Notes: a model not told the origin generated them from the letters alone. A stretch of DNA of 64,000 bases from Distichodus sexfasciatus (GCA_032718565.1 JAVGVS010000279.1:339827-403826), one strand, 5' to 3'; shown: positions 11,913-23,713, counted from the stretch's first letter. A program made the numbers and translations.

Positions 11913-12760
11913 TCTGATTTCTTTATTAAATTGTGTAATTTGAGCAGCAGTGATGTTGAACAGCAAGGTGAGGATCATGGAAAGTTTTACTTTTTCCCAT
12001 TTTAAAGAAGATTGTGTTTTACACCAGTGGAAATACTCACAGCTCGGAGCACAAAGCATGCAGTGTTATCAGACTCTCCCTGAGGGAACATGTCCTAAAT
12101 CAGGGAGGGACCTGAAAGACACACACACACACACACTCTGTGTGAACAGCGCCTCCTCCAGCACAGTCTATCAAATGGGCTTCTTTTATGAGGTTCCCCA
12201 GGAAAAAAAAAATCCATTACCTGGCGTCCAAATCTGGTCCAGATAAATGTAACGTATTGTTGGGATTCTCATTTGAAATGGTACTGGAGGACTCGTTACG
12301 GTTGGAGGAACACACTGCCGAGGCAAAGCCATCAGTCTTGTTTTATTTAAAACTTCTTTGCTCCATCATGGCTGCTTCACACATCCGGGGCCGAGTGAAA
12401 TAAATTACAGCAGCTTCACTCATCGGCTGGTCTTTCTGCCGGGGATCTGCTCTCGCCCTCGATGCCTCAGCATTGGAAATGAACGAGCCGTGAGAAGACA
12501 CCAAGCAGATCCCTCTGAGTTTATACACTATTTCTTGGTGTCTGGAGAGTAATACACACTGAGTCTGATTCCAGAACTTAAAGTAAAATAACCTCCTTCA
12601 ACAGCCAGGACTTATTGTACAAGTTTATTATGTGCAATTTTTAACCAAAAAATTATATTTACAATAATATTACGTGCAATAATATACAAACTTCAACACT
12701 TACCAAGCACAATAATCTGCTTATTGGAGCAATATTATGTATTGTGTCAGCTGCTTAATT

Positions 12761-12791
<31 letters not shown>

Positions 12792-13427
12792 TTATTATTA
12801 TTATAAGTAATATAAGTATATTAATATAAGCAAAAATCATATAAGTAAATCTGCACAACCTTAACTTTATTTACTTCACTGTCACAATGAAATCTTGTTT
12901 CAACACTGATGATATACATTCATTCATTCATTCATTTTCTGAACTGCTGAATCCCGCGTGGGGGGAACGTAAATCTTGAATATTGAGAGCATGAATGCAT
13001 CAGTTACAGGCCTTCAGGAGACGATCTGCTCAAACCAAACAGTAGCAGATGCAGAACATCAAGAAAATCAAGGTATAAAAGCTGATCTGAGCCTTGTTTC
13101 CCTCGAGCATCACTGAGAAGATCTTCCCCATCAGAGGGAGTGGTTAAAATGACGTCTGGAGTGTTTAAAGTTTAAAGACATTCCATTTACGATGACCTTT
13201 GTGCTGTAAACGCAGGTCAATTGAGAGACTGTAAGTAACATTGATCAGCTCTTTACTGTCTCTATCGCTCTTGGCTCCAATTTGGCTTTTTGGCTCCAAA
13301 ATTATAAAGCGAGTACAACGTCCTGTTAAATCTGAGAGGCAGCAGAAACTGCACAACAGCTTTCATTCTCCAGAAGATAATTATGATGAATTAGTGTGAT
13401 ATCATAAAGAACTTACATCAAAAACGC
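11913..13427. other. No gene recognised
   Basis: Holds a CTT/ATT microsatellite (separate entry), a short CA run at 12118-12137 and a 45-bp fragment of the ATTCATTCATT-type repeat at 12922-12965. Open frames are short and featureless. Confidence 0.4.
12761..12803. repeat. Compound (CTT)10(ATT)4 microsatellite
   Basis: Perfect CTT run switching to ATT, 43 bp. Confidence 0.95.
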
Positions 13428-13585
13428 CCTGCGTTTGACCCATCCGTGAAGGAGCAGTGGGCAGCTGACATGAGCAGAACCTGGGGAGCAGTGCTTGAGG
13501 ACAGTGCCTTGTGAGTACCTCAGTGGTACCTTTACCGGTCCAGGACTTGAACTGGTGACATTCTGACCACGGCACCAACTACATC
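13428..13585 (-). mobile_element. SINE family A
   Basis: Reverse-oriented: TGCGTTTGACCCATCCGTGA, GGGAGCAGTGCTTGAGGACA, CTCAGTGGTACCTTTACCGG and AGGACTTGAACTGGTGACAT. Its 5' end merges with the pyrimidine tract that follows. Confidence 0.87.
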
Positions 13586-14334
13586 CCTCCCTCTCTTTCT
13601 GTCCTTCTAATTCTCTCTTCCTCCCGTCTTTTACTCTCCTTCTCAAACTCTCTCTCCACTATTTTTCCTCCTTTATTTCTCTCCCTTTCCTCCAACACCT
13701 CCCCCCATTTCTATCTTCTTGTCCCCTCTTTCTGCAGCTCTCCCTCCTTTTCTTCCCCCTTCCCCTTTTCTCTCTCACCTCCCCTCTCTTTCTCTCTCTA
13801 ACCTCTCCTCCTCTCTCACCTCCCTTCTCTTTAACTGATTCTTTCGTTCTTTCCACTTTTCTCACCCCTTTTCCTAACTCTCAATCTCTCTCTACTTCTC
13901 CCCTTCCCTCTTTCTCTTCCTCCCTCTCAATTTCTCTCCTCGCCCACATTTTCCCTCGTTTTCTACTCACTAACTCTCTGGCTTCCCCTTCTCGTCCTCT
14001 CCCTCCCCTCCCTCTCCTTCTCTCCTTCTAACTCTGTCTTCTCTCTCAGTCTCTCTCCCTCTCCCCCACATTCTTCCTCTATTTCTCCCTCTCTCTCTCC
14101 TCAACTCTCTATCTCTCTCTTTTCTTCTTTCTCCTTCCCTTTCTCTCCTCCTCCTCCATCTCTTTCTCTCTCTCAATCTCTAGTCCTTTCTCGTTTCCCC
14201 TCTCTTTATCTCTGTCTCTTTTCTCTCTCTACCTTTCCCGTACCCTTTTCTAAATGTCCATCTTCTCTCAACCTCCATCTCTCTGTAACTCCCATCTTCC
14301 TCTCTCCCTCCTCTCTCTCTCTCTCTCTCTCTGT
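13586..14334. repeat. Long pyrimidine-rich (CT) tract, about 750 bp
   Basis: Almost only C and T on the plus strand, a mixture of CTCTCT, CCTTCC and TTTCTC blocks ending in (CT)11 at 14309-14331. It produces false Arg/Glu-rich ORFs on the minus strand. It begins directly at the 5' end of a SINE A copy. Confidence 0.95.
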
Positions 14335-14721
14335 CCGGATGGACGGATGGTGTGCAGTGTTGACCCCCGGGGGCAGCTCCAGTGTTGAGACTCGTAACTC
14401 CACACACAGGTAAAAACCCCAAACAGCTTTAATACCCTGCGTTGTGCCCGCTGGTCACCTGGCACAGATAAAAACCCTCATCACGCTGCTGTTTAGCACT
14501 TCATCCCAGTCTCACTCCATCACCGCTGCAGGAGAAGCGCTGCACCACTTTCTATCTCATATAACCACTGGCACAGGAAACCCATCACTGCTGACCTGCT
14601 TTATGAGACAAACCTGTCTCAGTTAAGAATGTTTTTAAACTGTTAGATCTTTATTCTTTTAACAAACCACTCAAGAAGGCTCACTGACGAGTTGAATTGT
14701 TTACCATCAATTTAAGTGACT

Positions 14722-14790
14722 TGGAGTGATTATTTGTGATTGTGAGCACACACAGCAGTGGGCAGCACCCGGGAGCACTACCGTTACACT
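14722..14790 (-). mobile_element. SINE family A remnant, interrupted by a Harbinger MITE
   Basis: Tail rc AGTGATTATTTGTGATTGTG, then internally deleted to GCAGCACCCGGGAGCACTAC and CGTTACAC. The A-box end (CTGTTACACTACCAACTG) resumes after the MITE at 15436-15453. Confidence 0.65.
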
Positions 14791-14792
14791 AA

Positions 14793-15432
14793 GGCTACGT
14801 TCACACTGCCAGCCACATTGTTCAGTTCCGATTTTTTGCTCAGATGGGATTTGTCTATCTTGACGGTTCACATTCATAACTACAAGTGACCTGTATCTGA
14901 CTGTAATGTGAATGCATCGGTCCTCCGAAACGCCACGCATGCGCACATTTTTACACGGGTCAACTGCGTCACCAACAACAAAAAACGTCATATCTGTGGG
15001 ACGACTCATGGCATTAAAAATGGAGGCGTTAGTAGCTCACGCATGTATCGCACTTTGCTCTGGAGGACGACAAACAGTGAATCAGCTGGACACAAGCAGG
15101 TCGAAAAGGAGAAAAAAGTCAGGCGGCTAGCTTTTTCTGTTATCACAGCTCTCCCCCATTTTTACCTTCCCGCGCTGCCGGTGCAGGCTGATGATGTCAG
15201 CGCATGCGTATGAGCAAAAAGCCACATGAATTCCGATCTGAGCGTTCACATTCAGGTCGCATGGCCGCGAATCGGATGTATGAGATTTAGTACCACATAT
15301 GAAAGTGACACAAATCCGATGTGAAAAGATCAGACTTGCGTGTCCACACAGCCCTGAAAAGATCAGATCTGTGTCACATTAAGGCAAAAAATCTGATTTG
15401 AGTCACTTCAGCATGGCAGTGTGAACGTAGCC
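14793..15432. mobile_element. Harbinger-type nonautonomous element with TAA duplication
   Basis: 640 bp with near-perfect 19-bp terminal inverted repeats, GGCTACGTTCACACTGCC at the left and GGCAGTGTGAACGTAGCC at the right. TAA lies on both sides (14790-14792, 15433-15435). Subterminal strings such as CAGATGGGATTTG and CAAATCCGATGTG are partly complementary. There is no transposase frame. The element sits inside a SINE A remnant. Confidence 0.9.
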
Positions 15433-15967
15433 TAACTGTTACACTACCAACTGTGATTCCACCTGGAAACAAGGTTGATTGCTGGTGGACAGATTCCTCA
15501 GAAGATGCAAGATCTTTTGGGAGCAAATGGGACAACAGAGGTAATCCAAAATATTAATGCAAAAACCGTCCAAATGTAAAATACGCTGGCTGTCAACAGC
15601 TAGTTTAGAGTTGTGAGTAAAGAATTCTCCATTTTAAACACAAAAGGGCAGCACTAAATCAAGAAAATGACTGTAGACATACACTCTGTAGGAAATAGCT
15701 TTTTGTAATGTCTTACTCTGAACACTGTTTATAAATAAAAATCTACTGTCAATTTAAACTGTCTTCTGCATTGTAAACTAGAGCTCATGACGCTCATCGA
15801 ACATAGGTTCTAACATCTGATCTCCGAGTCGCCACGATGTGAAGCCATTTCTGCCTCCAAAGAACAAAAACACAGGCTGGAAAATGCGATGGAAAAACAC
15901 ATCTACCCTCGCCTGAAAAACGGCTCATTTCTTACTCCGGCCTCATCAGGCTGAGAAAGGAGCCCGC

Positions 15968-15998
15968 GATGATGATGATGATGATGATGATGATGATA
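15968..15998. repeat. (GAT)10 microsatellite
   Basis: Perfect trinucleotide run. Confidence 0.95.
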
Positions 15999-16439
15999 AC
16001 AGTAATAATAATGGTGAATGTCCTCCCTTACCAAGTGGGAATGTTATTTTGTCGGCTGTGTAAAGGCTCCACTGATGACTGAGAATGCAGAAATGACAGA
16101 ACAATAGAGACTGATTTTGTGCTCGCGCTCCCGCTGCTGTTCAATCACCGCACTGGGAATTTGGTTTTCACAATCCATTTTCATCCAGCTACATGGGAGA
16201 GAGGGAGGGAGAGGTTGCAGTGATAGTGAGCAGGAGACGGTTTGCTGAGTGTGTGAGACACACAAGGGATTAGACGAGTGGATTGTGTGTGTTGTGTGTT
16301 TATTGTGTGTTTTTGTAGGCAAAACAATGGGATATTTATGAGCACGAGGAGTTAATTCATCATTAAGCCGACAGGACAAACGCTGGGCTCCCTTCAATTA
16401 GCAACTCTCACTGCAGATTACAAACTCCGATGTGCAGCT

Positions 16440-16472
16440 CACACACACACACACACATACACACACACACAG
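16440..16472. repeat. (CA)n microsatellite with one CATA interruption
   Basis: 33 bp. Confidence 0.9.
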
Positions 16473-16739
16473 TTTACTCAGATAATCACACCCTGTTGTA
16501 GTGCTGCTGCAGGCTGACAGATAAACTTAATGCACATACTTACAGCTGTCAATTACACACAAAACCCCCACGGGAGCTGCATAAGCAAATCACAACCATC
16601 TCAGAGGGAGGAGAGTAAATCTCATGCTCCATCACAGCACAAAGCCACATCGGTTCTGTAAGCTCACAATATAAAGACTTTCTACACCTCAAAACACTCA
16701 CAGACGTAACTTAAACAGTTAAATAGCCCAGAAGAAATG

Positions 16740-16942
16740 TATTATGAGTGCCCACAAAAATGTAACAAGTGCTCACAAGAAAGTAACGTTTATGAGAAAA
16801 TATCACATTCTCTGGAGAAAGAATTGAGTGCTCACGAGAAAGTAATGTTGTGCTCACACCTACTTATGAGAAAGAATGTTGCACATTGTCTTGAAGTGAC
16901 ATTCTCACGATAAAGTATTGTGTGCTCATGAGAAACAAGCCC
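16740..16942. repeat. Degenerate tandem repeat of GTGCTCACGAGAAAGTAATGTT
   Basis: Five or six imperfect units with core GTGCTCA(C/T)GAGAAAGTAA at 22-50 bp spacing, for example GTGCTCACAAGAAAGTAACG, GTGCTCACGAGAAAGTAATG and GTGCTCATGAGAAAC. Confidence 0.6.
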
Positions 16943-17374
16943 TGGGCAAAGCTGCAGTGTTCCCCATCTTTAACTCACAGTGTAGTTTGTATGCTATATT
17001 TCTGTTCAATTTGTTTATTTTCCAGATAACATAACACATATTCTTATGCTGTACATTAGAATCTTCTCACTGCAGCACTAATCACTTTCAAATTCCTCCT
17101 GAACACATCCAACGCCCTGAGCTGTCTGTAATAAAAACCCTGCAGTGGAGCTAATAAAAGCTCAAATTAAATGAAGGACATTGAGACCACAGGACAGACC
17201 TGAGGTTGAAGGAAAGGTCACATTCGGGCTTTCTTTAAGTTAATATCATTCATGTCCTCAGGCCTAAGTGCCGTGATGGAACTGGAAATCTGCTCGGAGC
17301 TGTAGAAATGTCTCTCTCAAGAGAAGGAGCACACCAATACATCACAGCTGAGTAAATGATACTGAGCCAATAAG

Positions 17375-17512
17375 AAGCGACTCAGCTAGGGAGTTGGCCC
17401 TTTAAATAAGGGGTCTCCGGTTCAAGTGCTGGACCGGTAAAGGTACCACTGAGGTACTCATAAGCAAGGTACTGTCCACAGGTGCTGTCAAAAAGCTGCT
17501 CAAAAAGCACTT
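17375..17512 (+). mobile_element. SINE family A, truncated
   Basis: AGGGAGTTGGCCCTTTAAAT, CTCCGGTTCAAGTGCTGGAC and GGTACCACTGAGGTACTCAT, breaking off after the CTGCTCAAAAAG segment. Confidence 0.82.
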
Positions 17513-18149
17513 TACTGAATAATCCCCCTTGAAGCTGAGTTCACTGATTCACAAAATCTCTCTGTCATCACGAGTTGAATGTCCATCATGAACGCACAAG
17601 CAGTAAAGGAGAGCACAGCACCAGTGGTTTGAGAGATGAAGTTGGTTCGACTTGTTGGTTTTCTTTAAACTAGTGCCGTGTTCCGGCCTTATCAATAATT
17701 GGGTCTGTCGGGAGTTGAGAGCAGCTTAAATCCACACGCTGCCCCCCCGAGCTGAATCAATGACAGAAAGGCCTTTTAATTTACCATTCATTGACATTTA
17801 AAGTTTTGCCTCATTAGGGTCTGTAACACAGAGGCTAATTATCAGAGAGAAAGTGCGCTGGTCCTCGTTGCTGCAGGCAGCAGTGGTCTGTAATAAATTT
17901 TTCTCCGTGTCCTTGTGTTCCACCATCGATTTGGGAAACAAAGGAAGCAGATCCCATTTCAGACCAAGCGCAGACAGCAGAGCAACTTCAGCAGACAGCA
18001 AAATTAAAACTGAACTAGACAACAAGCGTGATTCATAGCTCATATCGTTTGGCTTCTAATAAAGGAGATGGGGTTTGACCAAGATAAGCAGAAAATCACA
18101 CACAGACGTGTCTGGCAGTCTTCCACTGACCAGCTGGATGTAAATAACA

Positions 18150-18290
18150 TGACAGCTATGCATAACTCTAACATTGACCTCAGTAGCCAAAAGCACATTT
18201 ACATCTTTTAAGACAAGCAATGTCTCCAGGAAGCCATAAAAACTAATTTCGATCTTTTAAAGAACAGTTGGGTCCTCGCAACCCCATAAG
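18150..18290 (+). repeat. Fragment of the 'CCTCAGTAACCAAAAGCACA' repeat
   Basis: GACCTCAGTAGCCAAAAGCA followed by CATTTACATCTTTTAAGACA matches, with changes, the repeat at 58429-58715 (CCTCAGTAACCAAAAGCACA). Confidence 0.55.
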
Positions 18291-18559
18291 GGCCTGTGTC
18301 CAACAAACTTTTGAGCTGGCAGCACCTACTTTTAATACAAATCCTATGAGCTTCAGCCTTCAAAGCGCTAAACAGCTTCAGTGTTGGTGGAGACGGTTTA
18401 TTACCACAGTGCTCAGAGCACTTCAAGTTGAAATCCGTCCAGCTATTACAACAGGGCTGGGCTCGTCAATTTCTACCCTCTACCCCTACCCTAACTCTAG
18501 TATAAGATGCTTGGCTACTGATAGATGCTTAGCCTCGAGCAGGTACCAATGCTGGGTAC

Positions 18560-18735
18560 ACCACAGGGCACACACACAGTCAATTTAGCGTGACCAATCA
18601 ACCTACAGTGCATGCGTTTGGACTGAGAAAACCAACACCATTATGAAGAGAACACACAAACTCCACATGACCGAGCTGGGTGAGGTGACCGACCCGCTTG
18701 CTGTGAGGTGACAGCACTAAGCACCACACCACCGT
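18560..18735 (+). repeat. Fragment of the ATTCATTATC-type interspersed repeat
   Basis: CACACACACAGTCAATTTAG, GTTTGGACTGAGAAAACCAA and ACACACAAACTCCACATGAC occur in the order seen in the fish repeat also present at 7948-8160. Confidence 0.6.
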
Positions 18736-18744
18736 CCTGCTCGG

Positions 18745-19485
18745 TCCCTGTAATTACAGAATAAAATAAAGAAGCTCTGGAGAAAAGTGTCTGGAAAATG
18801 GCATAATTGTAATTATCTTAAATATAAGTAGAGGCTGCTGCATTAGAGAAGCCACGTTAAAGTGCTGAGAGTTCACCTTCACCAACGCATTCTAACACTT
18901 CCAGAAAAACACAGCAGCAATTTTTCATTGAAGCCTCATTAACACAATGAGGACTGGGGGAGGCTTGGGGTCATATTTATACTTTCATTTATATGAATTC
19001 TAATCAAATTGCACTAATCTGATGAGTTGAGCGTGAGATGAAGGCTGAGTGGGCGAAAACAAAGACGCAGCGTTAGTCATTTCGCTGAATATGAAAACAC
19101 AGACAGGCTTTATCCCACATGAGTGGCAGCTTTAAAAATGCTATTTATAACAGTCTGTAAAACTGGAAAAGTGGGGACAGAGGAATAATATGTCAATAAG
19201 ACTGAAGGTCGTCTGCTCAATCAGGCTTTAACCATAACGTTTTGCAAATTCTCTTCTATTTGTTATCTGCACTGTATATGAAACCATCGCGAGGTGAATG
19301 GTCACTTAGTTATATTTAAAACAACATTTTTAACAATCCAGTTTCTACTTGCTTTTAATTTATTTACATCAGGGTCACAGTTAGCAGGAAGCAATATAGA
19401 AAAGTGATGGACATCCATCTCTCCATCCATCACCACCCACTTGTCCAGCCACACCTGGGCGGGTGAGGTGAGGTTTTCCGAGCAT
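18745..19485. other. No gene recognised
   Basis: Unique-looking AT-rich sequence. Confidence 0.35.
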
Positions 19486-19600
19486 GGTCTACAGGGAGAA
19501 GGCCCTGGTGCAGACCCATGACACACTGGAGGGATGTCTCTCAGATGGCCAGGGCTGCCGAAGCACTAGTGGAGAGGGATGTCTGGGCAGATTAATGATT
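19486..19600 (+). mobile_element. Decayed LINE 3' end (tentative)
   Basis: CAGGGAGAAGGCCCTGGTGC, CACACTGGAGGGATGTCTCT and CAGATGGCCAGGG follow the conserved 3'-terminal coding stretch of a common fish non-LTR retrotransposon (protein motif around RPRTCWRDYVSRLAW), here with stops. Confidence 0.5.
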
Positions 19601-19792
19601 AACTAACAGATTTAGACAGATTTAACAGACAAGACGTGCCTTGATATCCAGCTCGGAAAATATGTACACAAACACAACCAGAATCACCAGAATTATCAGT
19701 GCTCATCTACAAAAAGGACATGAACTGTACAGATCAGGTGTCCTTTATTTTAGTTTATTTTGATTATTCTCCAGGTTTAAAGTGAAATAACC

Positions 19793-19821
19793 ACACACAC
19801 ACACACACCCACACACACACA
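19793..19821. repeat. (CA)n microsatellite
   Basis: Interrupted once by CCC. Confidence 0.9.
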
Positions 19822-20281
19822 CTGCAGGAGGCCAGTCAGCCCACAGGTGAGCTCATATCATAGCAGTTCAGGTGCAGGAATTAGTTTCGGCTAACAATAA
19901 CCTCACACTGTCCTCAGGTGCACCGAGTGTGTGTGTGAGTGAAAGAGCTCAGTCCAGACCTCATTCCAGCAGCTGGTCCGGGTTAAAATGTCTTTGATGT
20001 GTGTTGAGGTGGAGCTGCATCCGTCACCATGACGACCGTTTCAGCACCCCAAATCAGAACCACAAGGATGTTCACTGGCGAGTATGTTATATGCTTACTA
20101 GTATGCTAGTATACAAAAAAAATAAAATAAATAAACCCACTAACGTGTGTCTGTCTGAACTTCTTTCCTCTAACCCATTTTTTTTTTTCGTTAAAGTATA
20201 AAACTTAGTCTGTGGTAATTTGGTTTAACTACAGATGTCGACATAGCTTATGGATCTAGGAACAGTTGTGGACTACAAAGC

Positions 20282-20355
20282 ACTGTTGTAAGTCGCTCTG
20301 GATAAGAGCATCTGCTAAATACTGTAAATGTAAATGTAAATGTAAATGTAGTATA
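20282..20355 (+). mobile_element. SINE family B tail
   Basis: GTCGCTCTGGATAAGAGCAT, CTGCTAAATACTGTAAATGT and (AAATGT)n. This tail type is shared by fish SINEs mobilised by L2-clade LINEs. Confidence 0.8.
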
Positions 20356-20407
20356 CTTTGGAGCTGGAAGTTAAGACAGATTCAGCAGAGTTGAGCATAT
20401 GTATATA

Positions 20408-20618
20408 TTGGGGCAGTTGGTAGCATAACGGTTAGGGTGTAGGGGTCAAATCCCACCGAGGTACTCATGAGCAAGGTACCGTCCCCAAGCACTGCTCCCC
20501 AGGCACTGCCCATGTCAGCTGTCCACTGCTCCTTCATGGAGGGGGGAAAGGCAGTGTTCACATGTGGTTGGGGTGCACTGTGTGCTGTGCTGTATTCACA
20601 AATAATCACTTGCTTTAA
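20408..20618 (+). mobile_element. SINE family A, nearly complete
   Basis: GGGGCAGTTGGTAGCATAAC, GGTTAGGGTGT (A box), TCAAATCCCACC (weak B box), then GAGGTACTCATGAGCAAGGT, GCTGTCCACTGCTCCTTCAT and tail TGCACTGTGTGCTGTGCTGT ... CAAATAATCACTTGCTTT. About 40 bp around the B box are deleted. Confidence 0.88.
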
Positions 20619-20879
20619 TGTACATAAAGTGTAATATCACAATCTATTGCAACACCAATGTTTTTAACAGCAGTACAGCAGTGCAATAGAAAATCCATCC
20701 TGAGTAACCTTGACATCCCCAAATGTAGCTCTATCTTCAATCTGCAGGTTTACAATCTGACATTTGTCCTCGAAAACACACACAATAATGTGAACTTTAG
20801 CTAAATGTTCCCTTTAGCTTTCATTCTTTGTTAGCCACAGTGTTGTTAAAATGTAGTTCCCATTCACTTTCATTCATTT

Positions 20880-21077
20880 ACATTTATGGCATTTATTAGA
20901 CACTCGTATCCAGAGCAACTTCCATTTCCTATTTTCAGTGACAATCTCCCTGGAGCAACTTCAGGTTAAGGCTCTTGCTCGGACTCACTCGGTGGTGGTA
21001 GTGCTTAAGGTAGAAATCGAACCCATGACTTGGTCTAAAGGTGAGTATCCTGACCACTAGACCACCATCACCCCCAT
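20880..21077 (-). mobile_element. SINE family B, complete
   Basis: Reverse-oriented: TTTACATTTATGGCATTTAT, CGTATCCAGAGCAACTTCCA, GTAGAAATCGAACCCATGAC (B box rc) and CCTGACCACTAGACCACCAT (A box rc). Confidence 0.88.
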
Positions 21078-22012
21078 TCAGCATTGTTCAGGGTTAGCTA
21101 CAATAACACAGCTAGCTGCAGCGCTCCTTATCTTTCCTGATTTGACTTTAGTGCTTTTACAACATCATTTATAGCATTACAAGACAGAGTAGAGACCGCA
21201 GCTCAGTGCGTTCATCATGTAAAAGAGACAAATGGCCTGTGTCGGTGTTTGTGGAGAGTCGGTAACTTCATCGATTCGCAGTGTTTATAACTGCGGAACC
21301 TTCTGGCAAATATCCAGTTACCAAACAAAGCGGCTCGATATATTTACTCATAAAGCCACACAACAACAGCATTAAGAGCCGGAACATTAGTCGAGTAAAC
21401 GGCAGCTAAACGCCGGCCTGCAGGCTCGCGCTGAGAAATGACATGGGCTCCAAAATGCTGCTGCCACATCAGAGTGGGATTTATAACCTTATAAACGCTT
21501 TATAAACTGCTAATAAACCCAAATGCGCCCTCAATCGAGGCAAGCAAACATTTGTGAGCTGTCAAATCTACCTATAACCGGAATCGGGGAGTAAAAATAT
21601 TACATTATGTTACAATATTACAATACGTTAACATTTTGCGATCTATAAAATCTTTGAGCATTCTTTTATCCCTTTATTTATTGGCTTATATCATGGGAAA
21701 AGCACATACATGCCTTAAACTGGTTTTATTTTTTGAGCAGACAGAGAGCTACTCATTTTTATATGTATTTAATGTGAAAATGCCAAGACGAACGTGATAT
21801 CCAATATTTTGTTTTTGTCTATTTATTTTTTTACATTTCTGCCTTAATTCTGTCACAGAAGTGTATAATTTGCAAGCTTGGGAGATGGCAAAGCTTATTA
21901 TAATTTTTTTTTTTTTTTAAAGCATCTTGCCCAACAAAAATGATCTGATCTCTGAAATACAGTCAGATACACTTTCATTCATTCATTCATTCATTATCCG
22001 AACCACTTAGGC
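21078..22012. other. No gene recognised
   Basis: Mostly unique sequence with a T16 run at 21905-21919 and an ATTCATTCATT repeat fragment at 21973-22000. Confidence 0.35.
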
Positions 22013-22145
22013 CCAATCCTAATACCCACACTTAGTCCTACCCCTTAGCCCTACCCCTCCGTTTTGCGCGTACCCGCGTAGGGAAGTGTTGTCCCATTTC
22101 TTTTTAGCAGCGAGGGGTAGTGGTGTTCAGCCCTCAAGATAGTCC
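22013..22145. repeat. CCCTACCCCTT-type repeat fragment
   Basis: CCTAATACCCACACTTAGTC, CTACCCCTTAGCCCTACCCC and GCGAGGGGTAGTGGTG are typical of a fish foldback element whose arms are CCCTACCCC and GGGGTAGGG. Similar pieces lie at 18473-18497 and 26000-26090. Confidence 0.55.
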
Positions 22146-23270
22146 TCGAAACTGAGATTTTTCAGATGCTGAAAAAGACCATACTGCCGACACTTGGAAT
22201 ACTTAAAAAAAAAAAAAAAAAAAACTTAGATGAGCACAATGGGTAATGAAAAAGAATTTAATTTAAATGAGAATTTAATTCCCCCAACACTGACAGATCC
22301 CTGCGTAAATCAGATTTTCAGCTAAACACATTCAGATATTTGTCGGTCCATCTGTGCTTATTTAAAAGTTAACGTCATATACAATAGTGCCCAAAATTGT
22401 ACAAATTTAATTCCAGTGTGTAGATTCACATTCCCACTGCAAACACATATTTTGTTCTTTAGTGTGTGTGTGAAGATTTAGCCACATTGCGTCTCTCTGT
22501 ATCTCAGGGAGAGTTGAGCGTTGGTATTAATGTAGAATTGTCACTTTGATGCCTTTCAGCCGAGCGTCCAAAACAGCGTCGACTCCGGCAGCAAAGTGCT
22601 CACTCTGCTTACTAATTCATCACAGCAGCAAACTGGAATCCACCTCACAGAAGACGCTATTTTCCACGCGGTACATTTCTCACATATTTGACTCCTTGCT
22701 CCTATCTTCTTCCATAACGATGAATAATTCTGCACGCTCTGCCGCTCGCCTTCGCAGCTTGAAAGATTGTTGGCAGCCGTTTTTGTCAAGTGGCCAGGAA
22801 AATGAAAGTCCTTGAGTTTGATATTATTTTTTGAAGATCTTTTTTAGCTTCACAATTGACATTATCTCAAAGCAGCTTTTACAGCTGAAATCCATCTCTA
22901 AAAACCTCTAATGAGGAGGCCGGCGGCAACAGCGGTGAAATCTGCAGAATAATAATCACAGATGAAATGTACAAAGCGGGATTAAAGCAGGGAATCATCA
23001 CACATAAGAACATGACATGTACATCTTCAGCATTACTGCAGGTTTACTCAGTATTGTCAGGTTTCTGTACGAATCTATAAGGAATTCCAGTTCCACACAG
23101 TAACTTCCCTGAGCGACCACCAGATGCCACTAGTGTTTGGTTTCTTTTTGTCTTGTCTTGTCTTTTGTCTTGTCAATCACCCCATTTGTCCCGCCCCCTC
23201 CTGGTGTCTGATTGCTCATTTCCGTTAATCCAGCCTTGTTATCTCTATCACCTGTGTCAGTTCAGTTCAG
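22146..23270. other. No gene recognised
   Basis: Contains an A19-20 run at 22206-22224. At 23140-23270 TTGTCTTGTCTTGTCTTTTG and CAGTTCAGTTCAG recall LTR-like debris without definable ends. Confidence 0.35.
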
Positions 23271-23713
23271 TACCCAAGCACTGCCAAAAAGCTGCCCACT
23301 GCTCCTTCCTGGATGGGTCAAATGTAGACCTCATATCAAAGTCAAAGTAAACTTTGTCATATACTGTACAGATATACAGAGAGACGAGACGACGTGGCTC
23401 CAGTTTTAACAGTGCAACAAGAAACAAGGAACAAAGAACAAATAGGACACATGGAATAAACAATATATAAATAGAATACAAAATATACACTTTAAACTAG
23501 AAACTGAGTATTAAAAATAACTTTAAACTAGAGGTAGAGGTAGAAATAGACAATTTGGATGCGGTATTAACCTACAACCATGGTCTTGGAATTGACTTTT
23601 GCACTGAATGTGCATGAGTTTAGTAACAGTTATGAAAAATATGAAAAACTACACAGTCTATTATGTGGTTGTGGTGCTGTGCTGTGTTCCCAAGGACAAA
23701 TAACTACTCACTT
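23271..23713 (+). mobile_element. SINE family A split by a LINE-tail insertion
   Basis: First part 23271-23336 (CCAAGCACTGCCAAAAAGCT, CCACTGCTCCTTCCTGGATG, GGTCAAATGTAGACCTCATA); last part about 23655-23713 (TATGTGGTTGTGGTGCTGTG, ACAAATAACTACTCACTTTA). The break falls inside a conserved segment, CTCACATGTGGTTGTGG, showing that the intervening 320 bp came later. Confidence 0.7.
23337..23500 (-). mobile_element. LINE-type 3' tail repeat
   Basis: In sense: TGTTTATTCCATGTGTCCTA, TTAAAACTGGAGCCACGTCG, TCTCGTCTCTCTGTATATCT and ACAAAGTTTACTTTGACTTT. The same unit occurs at 41800-41958 and 43088-43238 in plus orientation. Confidence 0.7.

Larger units (their letters stand above)
15454..17374. other. 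No gene recognised
   Basis: Contains a GAT microsatellite, a CA run and a degenerate tandem repeat (separate entries). The remaining sequence looks unique. Confidence 0.4.

Noticed and set aside
13413..14465. Several Arg/Glu-rich minus-strand frames
   Set aside because: Produced by the CT-rich tract and a SINE.
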